From contig FR887829.1 in the NCBI GenBank assembly GCA_000432735.1, positions 6,972 through 15,122 on the forward strand: 8,151 bases of DNA, given 5' to 3'. The stretch is from Bacteroides sp. CAG:443 (GTDB lineage Bacteria > Bacteroidota > Bacteroidia > Bacteroidales > Bacteroidaceae). Positions within the stretch are counted from its first letter, which is position 1, and each line of letters opens with the position of its first letter. A program made the translations under genes and the position numbers. The notes beneath the pieces were generated by a model. The model was not told where the DNA came from. It ran no database searches and was given only the letters and a program-made list of their open reading frames with translations. Positions 1 through 5,526 of the stretch are shown here, piece by piece.

Positions 1-558
1 ATTCAGCAGGAATATTTGGGAGAAAAACAACCCGAGTACGCAGGACGTTTGCTCGATCGTGATCTTCACCTGAGTGATTTTCAGGTTCCGGAAGAGTCAT
101 CGTGGGCGGGCAAGAGCTTGAAAGAACTCGATCTCGGCAAGAAATACGATGTACATGTAGCCTCTATCATCCGGGGAAAGCACCGGGTGAACATACCGAC
201 TGGCGATACCTGCATATTCCCGAATGATACGCTTCAGGTTATCGGTACCGATGAGCAGTTATCGGCCTTTGCGGAAGTGGCGGAAAAAGCTACGCATACT
301 TACGACGATGAAGATTTTGAAAAGCACGAGATGAAACTGAAACAGTTCGTGGTCGGAAAAAATTCACCGTTTATCGGATACAGCATTGCAGAATGTGGCA
401 TACGCGACAAATACCATTGTCTGGTAGTCGGTGTGGAATCAGCCGGCGAAGATGTCTTGCGTACCCCTCAGGTACATGCTCCGTTTAAAGAAAACGATGT
501 GGTATGGGTCGTAGGCGAAGAAAATGATTTGAACAAACTGTTTACATACAGTTATTAG
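1..558 (+). CDS. Cation:proton antiporter, C-terminal part with two RCK_C (TrkA-C) domains (5' partial)
   Basis: The reading frame is open from the first base and ends with TAG, so only the last 185 residues of a longer protein are present. Two tandem TrkA-C/RCK_C-like units are visible. The first spans about residues 23-85 of the fragment, with the 'SSWAGKSLKELDL' start and the 'PNDTLQVIGTDEQL' end typical of the fold. The second spans about 110-180, with 'NSPFIGYSIAECGIR' and 'ENDVVWVVGEENDL'. A stretch rich in Asp and Glu (about 100-110) links them. In this family such domains hang in the cytoplasm behind a membrane Na+/H+ or K+/H+ exchanger (CPA type) and sense nucleotides or ions to gate transport. 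The transmembrane part lies outside the window, so a TrkA-C-bearing transporter of another class (for example an AspT/YidE-type permease) cannot be excluded. The HIT gene follows after 25 bp. Domain call strong, transporter class moderate. Confidence 0.7.
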   Translation: MQQEYLGEKQPEYAGRLLDRDLHLSDFQVPEESSWAGKSLKELDLGKKYDVHVASIIRGKHRVNIPTGDTCIFPNDTLQVIGTDEQLSAFAEVAEKATHTYDDEDFEKHEMKLKQFVVGKNSPFIGYSIAECGIRDKYHCLVVGVESAGEDVLRTPQVHAPFKENDVVWVVGEENDLNKLFTYSY

Positions 559-583
559 ACAAAACTATAGTATTAATATTTTA

Positions 584-1021
584 ATGAACACAATTATGAA
601 GAGTGATCCGAAAGAATGTCTGTATTGCCAGAACAACGAAACCTTGCACAACCTGATGATTGAAATAGCTCAGTTGAGCGTTTCGCGTGTCTTTTTGTTT
701 AAGGAACAAACTTATAGAGGACGTTGTCTGGTAGCTTACAAAGATCATGTGAACGACCTGAATGAACTGAGTGATGAAGAGCGTAATGCGTTTATGGCCG
801 ATGTGGTACGTGTAACCCGTGCGATGGACAAAGCGTTCCATCCGGAGAAGATAAATTACGGAGCATATAGCGATAAGCTTTCGCATTTGCACTTTCATCT
901 GGCTCCGAAGTATGTAGATGGTCCCGACTATGGAGGAACTTTCCAGATGAATCCGGGCAAGGTCTATCTGAGTGATGCTGAATATCAAGAGCTGATTGAT
1001 GCCATCAAAGCAAACTTGTAA
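584..1021 (+). CDS. HIT-family (histidine triad) nucleotide hydrolase/transferase
   Basis: This 145-residue protein carries the histidine triad HLHFHLA at residues 101-107, matching the family signature HxHxHxx, in which the middle histidine is the nucleophile attacking the alpha-phosphate of a nucleotide. A CLYC pair at residues 12-15 resembles the N-terminal Cys-x-x-Cys of many bacterial HIT proteins that bind zinc. HIT enzymes usually cleave purine nucleoside phosphoramidates or dinucleoside polyphosphates in the cytosol; the substrate cannot be read from the sequence. ATG at 584 is taken as the start, but a second in-frame ATG at 596 (giving MKSDPKECLYC) is equally possible, because no Shine-Dalgarno motif separates them. 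No TAnnTTTG box lies in the 25-bp gap after the antiporter gene, so cotranscription with it is plausible. A hairpin terminator follows at once. Confidence 0.88.
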   Translation: MNTIMKSDPKECLYCQNNETLHNLMIEIAQLSVSRVFLFKEQTYRGRCLVAYKDHVNDLNELSDEERNAFMADVVRVTRAMDKAFHPEKINYGAYSDKLSHLHFHLAPKYVDGPDYGGTFQMNPGKVYLSDAEYQELIDAIKANL

Positions 1022-1038
1022 TCGTAGATATAAACAAG

Positions 1039-1089
1039 AACCGGGTATGGATTACGGAACATTTCCTGCAATTCATACCCGGTTTTTTT
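1039..1089 (+). terminator. Rho-independent terminator after the HIT gene, possibly bidirectional
   Basis: An 11-bp perfect inverted repeat (AACCGGGTATG at 1039-1049, CATACCCGGTT at 1074-1084), extendable by a G-U and an A-U pair, is followed by a run of seven T at 1083-1089. It sits 18 bp after the HIT stop codon. On the minus strand the same hairpin follows the hslR stop codon (1088-1090) and leads into TTCTTGTTT, so it may also end the rplY-pth-hslR transcript. Confidence 0.85.
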
Positions 1090-1516
1090 ATTCTTCTTCT
1101 TCGTCGTTGTCGTCGAAATCGAAGTCAAAGTCGTCGAGATATTCCGGAGTGAAGAATTCATCCAAGTCTCGCCGGTCTTTCTTCGTCGGACGTCCCGTTC
1201 CTTTGGCACGGTTTACGAAACCGCTGATTTTGCTCATCTCCAGCAATTCATACTGGTCGGGAGTCGTGACGTTTTCCATTATTTCAGGAACCAGCTTGGC
1301 TCCTACACGCTTTTCTATGGCTTGCAGTACCTTGAACGAGTAAGTGATAGGTGGTTTCTTCACCTGAATTACGTCGCCTGGCTTTATCATACGTGCAGGC
1401 TTAGCCTGTGCGCCATTGATACATATTCTGCCTTTCTTGCAAGCCTCGGCAGCAATGGTGCGAGTCTTGAATATGCGGGCAGCCCACATCCATTTGTCAA
1501 TTCTTGCTTCAGCCAT
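1088..1516 (-). CDS. hslR: Hsp15-like S4-domain RNA-binding protein
   Basis: The 142-residue product begins with an S4 RNA-binding domain (about residues 3-60), shown by RIDKWMWAARIFKTRT at 5-20 and by KKGRICINGAQAKPARMIKPGD at roughly 27-48. The later block GRPTKKDRRDL (108-118) matches the RPxKKxRRDL segment of E. coli Hsp15, which supports Hsp15 over other short S4 proteins. Hsp15 binds 50S subunits that still carry a peptidyl-tRNA after premature dissociation and helps recycle them. That role fits its position 12 bp behind pth, which hydrolyses such peptidyl-tRNAs. The last 15 residues (128-142) are almost entirely Asp, Glu and Phe, an acidic tail not typical of the E. coli protein. The stop codon overlaps the T tract of the terminator shared with the HIT gene. 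The function is inferred from the family. Confidence 0.85.
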   Translation of the reverse strand: MAEARIDKWMWAARIFKTRTIAAEACKKGRICINGAQAKPARMIKPGDVIQVKKPPITYSFKVLQAIEKRVGAKLVPEIMENVTTPDQYELLEMSKISGFVNRAKGTGRPTKKDRRDLDEFFTPEYLDDFDFDFDDNDEEEE

Positions 1517-1528
1517 GTGTTGTTTGTT

Positions 1529-2092
1529 TTATTTATTGTTAAACTGATTCATGGTATTGCTCAGTCCGGCAAGACAGAAGCTCTTGATGATTTCGCCAGC
1601 CGTTTCTAGTCGTTCGGGCATCTGTTGCCAGTCTTCATCACTGAATTTTCCCAGCACATAGTCAATCTGCCCTCCTTTGGGAAAATCATTCCCGATACCG
1701 AAGCGCAGACGGGCATAATTTTGGGTACCCAGTGTGGCAGCGATATGTTTCAGGCCGTTGTGTCCGGCATCACTACCTTTGCCTTTCAGACGCAGGCTTC
1801 CGAATGGAAGAGCCAGATCGTCGACTACTATCAGCACGTTTTCCAACGGAATCTTTTCCTGCTGCATCCAGTACCGTACGGCGTTGCCGCTCAGATTCAT
1901 GTAAGTAGATGGTTTTAGCAGGATCAGTTGCTGACCTTTGAGCGAAAGTGTAGCAGTAGCTCCGTATCGTCCGTCCTTGAAAACAATATTGGACGCCTTA
2001 GCAAGGGCGTCCAATACCATAAATCCTATGTTGTGGCGGGTTTCATGGTATTCGGCACCAATGTTTCCCAGCCCTACAATCAAGTATTTCAT
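1529..2092 (-). CDS. pth: Peptidyl-tRNA hydrolase
   Basis: The 187-residue protein has the normal length for bacterial Pth and all recognised active-site residues: Asn10 and His20 in the N-terminal block (LIVGLGNIGAEYHETRHNIG), Asn66 in PSTYMNLSG, Asp91 in VVDDLALPFG, and Asn112 in DAGHNGLKHI. Their spacing matches E. coli Asn10, His20, Asn68, Asp93 and Asn114 with a two-residue shift after the first block. The enzyme cleaves the ester bond between tRNA and peptide on peptidyl-tRNAs that drop off ribosomes, freeing the tRNA; it is normally essential. It lies between rplY (39 bp upstream) and hslR (12 bp downstream) on the same strand. The rplY-pth pair is a widely conserved arrangement, so this is very likely one operon. 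Confidence 0.97.
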   Translation of the reverse strand: MKYLIVGLGNIGAEYHETRHNIGFMVLDALAKASNIVFKDGRYGATATLSLKGQQLILLKPSTYMNLSGNAVRYWMQQEKIPLENVLIVVDDLALPFGSLRLKGKGSDAGHNGLKHIAATLGTQNYARLRFGIGNDFPKGGQIDYVLGKFSDEDWQQMPERLETAGEIIKSFCLAGLSNTMNQFNNK

Positions 2093-2131
2093 TGAAAGGG
2101 ATTTTTGTTGTTGTCAGGTTGTTAAATAAGA

Positions 2132-2728
2132 TTATTTACCAGCAGCAGCCTGAGCACCACGAGCGGCACGAGTCAATTTAACAGCACAAACAACAGCTTC
2201 TTTTGCGTTCAGCAAAGTCAGACCTTCGAAGTTCAGGTCGCCAACTTTGATAGTTTTACCCAGACCCAAGTTAGTTACATTTACAACCAGACGTTCAGGA
2301 ATTACGTTGTAAAGAGCTTTCACTTTCAGCTTACGGATCTGAAGAGCCAATTTACCACCGGCTTTCACACCTTCTGCCAAACCTTCCAACTGTACAGGAA
2401 CTTCCATTACGATCGGGTTTTCTTCGTTGATCTGCAGGAAGTCAACGTGCAGGATAGCGTCTGTTACAGGGTGGAACTGGATATCTTTCATGATAGCGTT
2501 TACTACCTTACCGTCGATGTTCAAGTCTACTACGTAGATATGCGGTGTGTATACCAACTTACGCAAACCGTCAACAGTTACAGTGAAGTGAGTTGCAACC
2601 GGGTTTCCGTTTTCGTCTTTCTGCATTCCGTACAATACGCAAGGAACACCATTGTTCTGACGCAAGCTATGAGTAGCTTTCTTACCTGTTTCAGTTCTCA
2701 AAGAACCTTTAATTTCAATTGATTTCAT
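2132..2728 (-). CDS. rplY: 50S ribosomal protein L25 / general stress protein Ctc
   Basis: The 198-residue product is the long, two-domain Ctc/TL5 form of L25. The N-terminal L25 domain (about residues 4-97) binds 5S rRNA and includes RTETGKKATHSLRQNNGVPCVLYG near the start and KDIQFHPVTDAILHVDF at 81-97. The C-terminal TL5-type beta domain covers about 103-185 (PVQLEGLAEGVKAGG, PERLVVNVTNLGLGKTI). An Ala/Gly/Lys/Arg-rich tail follows (186-198). The start is the ATG right after an AT-rich leader without a Shine-Dalgarno motif, as usual in Bacteroidetes. It is the first gene of the operon with pth and hslR and has a consensus promoter at 2832-2862, giving a leader of roughly 97 nt with repeated sequence. 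Confidence 0.97.
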   Translation of the reverse strand: MKSIEIKGSLRTETGKKATHSLRQNNGVPCVLYGMQKDENGNPVATHFTVTVDGLRKLVYTPHIYVVDLNIDGKVVNAIMKDIQFHPVTDAILHVDFLQINEENPIVMEVPVQLEGLAEGVKAGGKLALQIRKLKVKALYNVIPERLVVNVTNLGLGKTIKVGDLNFEGLTLLNAKEAVVCAVKLTRAARGAQAAAGK

Positions 2729-2831
2729 TTTTTTGAAAAATTTTTGTGTTACTCTAAATTAAGTTGTTTTTGTTGCTTAATTCGCCATCACACGATGTGG
2801 TATATCACACGATGAGCTTAAAAAAGCGGTG

Positions 2832-2862
2832 CAAAGGTAGTGATTATCTTTGAGTTCACAAA
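2832..2862 (-). promoter_or_regulatory. Bacteroidetes-type promoter of the rplY-pth-hslR operon
   Basis: Read on the minus strand, TTTG (2862-2859) is followed after exactly 19 bp by TACCTTTG (2839-2832), a perfect match to the Bacteroidetes sigma-ABfr consensus TTTG-N19-21-TAnnTTTG. Transcription would begin near 2825, leaving a leader of about 97 nt before the rplY start codon. Confidence 0.85.
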
Positions 2863-2964
2863 ATGTTGTTGCGCTTTTTTTGTCATTTTGAATGGAATAG
2901 GGGCGGAACTTGGGGAGAGAAGATGGGCAGGACTGGGGGAATGTCTGCTGATATATCAGGAAAA

Positions 2965-2995
2965 TTTGTACAAAAGAAAAAATGTTTTGTACAAA
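2965..2995. repeat. Two identical palindromic sites TTTGTACAAA, 21 bp apart (putative operator pair)
   Basis: The 10-bp perfect palindrome TTTGTACAAA occurs at 2965-2974 and 2986-2995. The second copy extends to a 12-bp palindrome (TTTTGTACAAAA, 2985-2996). Their centres are exactly 21 bp apart, two helical turns, so a dimeric regulator could bind both sites on one face of the DNA. No regulator gene is in the window and no known operator is matched with confidence; the operator role is inference. Confidence 0.45.
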
Positions 2996-3107
2996 AAATA
3001 AAAAAACGTCCCGACGTTTTCTGGAAGACATGCGGAAAGCCGGAAATTTATCTGTCGGTCTGTTTGGGGAAATGAGTTGTTTTATGCCATCGCACCGATA
3101 ACTTTTA

Positions 3108-3115
3108 TAACTTTG
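3108..3115 (+). promoter_or_regulatory. Likely promoter -7 element of the SDR gene
   Basis: TAACTTTG is a full match to TAnnTTTG. The expected TTTG at about -33 is degenerate (the stretch around 3080-3086 reads TTTTATG), so the promoter may be weak or helped by an activator. Transcription would start near 3122, giving a leader of about 26 nt to the ATG at 3148. Confidence 0.6.
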
Positions 3116-3147
3116 CAGGTGATGGAATTTTTTATATGTTATCAATC

Positions 3148-3909
3148 ATGAAAGGAAAGACAATACTGATTACAGGTGCCACCAGTGGCATTGGAGAGGG
3201 GTGTGCCCGCAAGTTCGGCTCAATGGGCAGTAACCTGATATTGAACGGCCGTAACGTGGAAAAGCTGGAAAAGCTGAAACAGGAACTTACGGCACAGGGA
3301 TGTGAAGTGCTGACCTTGCCCTTCGATGTGCGCGACCGTGAGGCGATGAAGCAGGCACTCGATTCACTTCAAGGAAAGTGGAGAAACATCGACGTACTGA
3401 TAAACAATGCCGGACTGGTGATCGGGCTCGACAAGGAACAGGAAGGTTCGCTCGACGAATGGGATGTGGTGATTGACACCAATATAAAAGGTCTGCTTGC
3501 CATGACGCGCATGGTGGTTCCGGGCATGGTAGAACGTCAGTGTGGACACATTATTAATATAGGTTCGGTAGCAGGCGATGCTGCCTACGCGGGAGGAAGC
3601 GTGTATTGCGCTACCAAAGCGGCTGTCAAGGCTTTGTCCGACGGACTGCGTATTGACTTGGTAGATACTCCTTTGCGTGTGACAAATATCAAACCGGGAC
3701 TGGTGGAAACGAACTTTTCTGTCGTTCGTTTCAGAGGAGATAAGGAAAAGGCCGATGCGGTATATAAAGGAATCCGTCCGTTAACGGGCGATGATATAGC
3801 CGAAGTAGTTTATTATGCAGCTTCGGCTCCGGCACATGTACAGATAGCCGAAGTGCTTGTCATGCCTACCTTCCAGGCAAACGGTACAGTGTGCCACCGA
3901 AAGGCATAA
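3148..3909 (+). CDS. SDR-family NAD(P)-dependent oxidoreductase
   Basis: This is a classical short-chain dehydrogenase. Counting from the upstream ATG at 3136, the cofactor motif TGATSGIG is at residues 13-20, the NNAG motif at 90-93, and the catalytic tetrad is Asn116, Ser144, Tyr157 and Lys161 (YCATK). The basic residue in NGRN (Arg39) after the second strand favours NADP(H), and PG at 187-188 is the usual loop. The sequence resembles the YdfG/serine 3-dehydrogenase group, acting on 3-hydroxy acids or similar small carbonyls, but the substrate cannot be fixed. I prefer the ATG at 3148 (MKGKTILITG, 253 residues) because it leaves a leader near 26 nt, like the other promoters here; the ATG at 3136 would add four residues. 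It is transcribed alone, divergently from rplY and convergently with the PUR-like gene. Confidence 0.93.
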   Translation: MKGKTILITGATSGIGEGCARKFGSMGSNLILNGRNVEKLEKLKQELTAQGCEVLTLPFDVRDREAMKQALDSLQGKWRNIDVLINNAGLVIGLDKEQEGSLDEWDVVIDTNIKGLLAMTRMVVPGMVERQCGHIINIGSVAGDAAYAGGSVYCATKAAVKALSDGLRIDLVDTPLRVTNIKPGLVETNFSVVRFRGDKEKADAVYKGIRPLTGDDIAEVVYYAASAPAHVQIAEVLVMPTFQANGTVCHRKA

Positions 3910-3916
3910 TTGCATT

Positions 3917-3971
3917 AAAAAAAGCTATATCAGGATAGAACTGCTGGAATGTTCTATTTTGATATAGCTTT
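3917..3971 (-). terminator. Hairpin between the SDR and PUR-like genes; terminator of the minus-strand gene
   Basis: A 12-bp perfect stem (3921-3932 with 3960-3971) continues through two positions into a further 7-bp stem (3935-3941 with 3951-3957) and a 9-nt loop. Read on the minus strand the hairpin runs into seven T (complement of 3917-3923), 27 bp after the stop of the PUR-like gene, a normal intrinsic terminator. On the plus strand there is no T run after the stem, so SDR transcripts would end here less well, although the two junction pairs become G-U wobbles and the stem is continuous at 21 bp. Confidence 0.75.
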
Positions 3972-3997
3972 GTACCGTACACTTGTGTGTGCGGAAT

Positions 3998-4387
3998 TTA
4001 AAAATCAATGTCTATTTTTATTTCATCCGGTTTTAGCGGAGAATCAGTGTTGTCGGCAAAATGAGAACCGTCTTCTTCTGCTGAGTGTTCGATGTTTGCC
4101 GGTCCCTGTTCGCTTTCGATGTACTGTATGGTTTCCTGAAGTCCGGTCATGAACTTTTCGAAGTCCTCCTTATATAGGAATATCTTATGCTTTTCGAAGC
4201 TGACCTGTGGCGCATTTCCTCCTTCACCGGAAACTACCTTCTTGCTCTCTGTAATGGCAAGAAACATTTCTCCCTTTCTGTTTTTCTTTACGTCCAGATA
4301 GTAAATACGTTTTCCTGCCTTAATGGCCTTGGAAAACACAATTTCCTTGTCTACGTCTGTTGCTGTATTCCTTTTCAAATCTTCCAT
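3998..4387 (-). CDS. PUR-alpha-like nucleic-acid-binding protein (DUF3276 family)
   Basis: The 129-residue protein resembles the short bacterial PUR family (DUF3276), relatives of eukaryotic Pur-alpha and of Borrelia BpuR. About residues 14-92 form one PUR repeat: beta strands in EIVFSKAIKAGKRIYYLDVKKN and EMFLAITESKKVV, then a PQVSFEKHKIFLYKEDFEKF segment leading into the helix FMTGLQETIQYI. Known members form dimers and bind single-stranded DNA or RNA. After residue 95 comes an acidic tail (SAEEDGSHFADNTDSP) ending in DEIKIDIDF. It is a single-gene unit, divergent from nusB and convergent with the SDR gene. Its cellular role in this group is unknown to me. Family call fairly sure, function inferred. 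Confidence 0.8.
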   Translation of the reverse strand: MEDLKRNTATDVDKEIVFSKAIKAGKRIYYLDVKKNRKGEMFLAITESKKVVSGEGGNAPQVSFEKHKIFLYKEDFEKFMTGLQETIQYIESEQGPANIEHSAEEDGSHFADNTDSPLKPDEIKIDIDF

Positions 4388-4410
4388 AAGTAATGTATTA
4401 AAAACCGCTT

Positions 4411-4441
4411 CAAATTTGATGATTTTTTTGAAAAATACAAA
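4411..4441 (-). promoter_or_regulatory. Weak candidate promoter of the PUR-like gene
   Basis: On the minus strand TTTG (4441-4438) is followed after 19 bp by CAAATTTG (4418-4411), which has TTTG but CA in place of TA in the -7 box. Transcription would start near 4404, about 17 nt ahead of the start codon. This is the best candidate in the gap, not a clear one. Confidence 0.35.
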
Positions 4442-4497
4442 GAACTGCTCTCAAAAATCTGTGTGAATAATATTTTTGTATAAAAAAACGCCTTAGA

Positions 4498-4530
4498 TTT
4501 GTTTTGTATGTTGGAAAATAACTATTTTTG
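4498..4530 (+). promoter_or_regulatory. Bacteroidetes-type promoter of nusB and downstream genes
   Basis: TTTG (4498-4501), a 21-bp spacer and TATTTTTG (4523-4530) match TTTG-N19-21-TAnnTTTG fully. Transcription would begin near 4537, leaving about 22 nt of A/T-rich leader before the nusB ATG. Confidence 0.85.
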
Positions 4531-4558
4531 CAACTCGAAATTATATTAAAAATATAGT

Positions 4559-5485
4559 ATGATTAACAGAGTTCTTATTCGTCTTAAGATAGTTCAGATT
4601 ATCTACGCTTATTATCAGAACGGTGGAAAAAATTTGGATACTGCGGAAAAGGAGTTGTTCTTCAGTTTATCCAAAGCGTACGATTTGTATAACTATCTCC
4701 TGCTTCTCATGGTAGAGGTTACACGCTATGCCAACAAGCGGTTGGATGCGGCTAAACACAAACTGGCTCCTACCAAGGAGGATTTGAATCCAAACACAAA
4801 ATTCGTGGACAATCGTTTTATCGCTCAGCTGGAGGTAAACAAGCAGTTGAATGAATTTGCCAGCACCCAGAAGAAAACATGGGAGAACGAAGGTGACTTC
4901 ATCAAGAATCTGTGCGAGCAGATTATGCAGAGTGATATATATAAGGAGTATATGGCAAGCGAAACTTCATCCTACGAAGACGATCGTGAACTGTGGAGAA
5001 AGATTTACAAGCGCATCATATTCAATAATACGGCTCTTGATGAGGTTCTGGAAGACCAGAGCTTGTACTGGAACGATGATAAGGAAATCGTGGATACTTT
5101 TGTCTTGAAAACCATCAAGCGTTTCGATCCTAAGAATGGTGACAAACAGGAGTTGCTTCCGGAATTCAAGGATGAAGAAGATCAGGATTTCGCACGCCGC
5201 TTGTTCCGTCGTTCTATCCTGAATGCCGATTACTATCGTCATCTGATCAGTGAGAACTCAAAAAACTGGGATCTGGACCGTGTGGCTGTCATGGATGTCA
5301 TCATCATGCAGATTGCGCTCGCCGAAATCCTGAGTTTCCCGAATATTCCGATAAACGTATCGCTGAACGAATACGTGGAAATTGCCAAGTTGTATAGTAC
5401 ACCGAAAAGTGGTGGATTTATCAACGGAACCTTGGACGGAATAGTTAATCAATTGAAAAAGGAAAATAAGTTGACGAAAAATTAA
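4559..5485 (+). CDS. nusB: Transcription antitermination factor NusB (long Bacteroidetes form)
   Basis: The C-terminal third is a clear NusB fold: NWDLDRVAVMDVIIMQIAL (236-254), then PINVSLNEYVEIAKLYST (264-281) and GGFINGTLDGIV (285-296), the equivalent of the E. coli block ending FVNGVLDK. NusB pairs with ribosomal protein S10 (NusE) and binds boxA RNA to make rRNA transcription resistant to termination. At 308 residues it is about twice the E. coli length (139). The start (NRVLIRLKIVQIIYAYYQ, 3-20) keeps the first NusB helix, so the extra material (about 25-200, mostly charged helices) is inserted between the first helix and the rest rather than simply added in front. It is first in the run nusB-yajC-ybbR-coaE and has its own promoter. 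Confidence 0.93.
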   Translation: MINRVLIRLKIVQIIYAYYQNGGKNLDTAEKELFFSLSKAYDLYNYLLLLMVEVTRYANKRLDAAKHKLAPTKEDLNPNTKFVDNRFIAQLEVNKQLNEFASTQKKTWENEGDFIKNLCEQIMQSDIYKEYMASETSSYEDDRELWRKIYKRIIFNNTALDEVLEDQSLYWNDDKEIVDTFVLKTIKRFDPKNGDKQELLPEFKDEEDQDFARRLFRRSILNADYYRHLISENSKNWDLDRVAVMDVIIMQIALAEILSFPNIPINVSLNEYVEIAKLYSTPKSGGFINGTLDGIVNQLKKENKLTKN

Positions 5486-5493
5486 TATATTTG
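5486..5493 (+). promoter_or_regulatory. Possible internal promoter -7 box ahead of yajC
   Basis: TATATTTG in the 41-bp gap after nusB matches TAnnTTTG and would start transcription near 5500, about 27 nt before the yajC ATG. No TTTG is present 19-21 bp upstream, so this is a partial promoter at best. Confidence 0.35.
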
Positions 5494-5526
5494 TTCGTCT
5501 AATATTAATCAAACTAAGAAGAATTT

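Larger units (their letters stand above)
2729..3147. other. Divergent intergenic region between rplY and the SDR gene: rplY leader and palindrome cluster
   Basis: About 420 bp without a convincing gene. From left to right it holds: the rplY leader (2729-2825) with two copies of ATCACACGATG at 2787-2797 and 2804-2814; the rplY promoter; a G-rich stretch (about 2890-2940) where I see no signal; four palindromes packed into 73 bp, CTGATATATCAG (2948-2959), TTTGTACAAA (2965-2974), TTTGTACAAA again (2986-2995) and AAAACGTCCCGACGTTTT (3003-3020); and the SDR promoter near 3108. The open frames here (for example 2863-3075 plus strand, rich in Lys, Trp and Cys) show no domain and are not called as genes. 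Confidence 0.6.

Noticed and set aside
536..553. Short hairpin AACTGT/ACAGTT at the end of the antiporter gene
   Set aside because: Only 6 bp, AT-rich and inside the coding end, with no T run after it; not a terminator.
581..988. Long antisense open frame over the HIT gene
   Set aside because: It is a mirror of a clearly conserved HIT coding frame and has no domain of its own.
2797..2810. CRP-like site TGTGG-TATA-TCACA in the rplY leader
   Set aside because: The half-sites are separated by 4 rather than 6 bp, and the match lies downstream of a consensus promoter; it is better explained as part of the leader repeat.
3003..3020. AAAACGTCCCGACGTTTT as a rho-independent terminator
   Set aside because: The stem would be 7 bp with a CCCG loop and no T tract beyond the stem, and no gene ends just upstream on either strand; kept only as part of the palindrome cluster.
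2777..3145. Long minus-strand open frame across the rplY-SDR gap, and a plus-strand one at 2863-3075
   Set aside because: Both run through promoters, leader and palindromes, show biased low-complexity translations and no recognisable domain.
4471..4478. A second TATTTTTG upstream of nusB
   Set aside because: No TTTG lies 19-21 bp upstream, while the box at 4523-4530 has one and a typical leader length.
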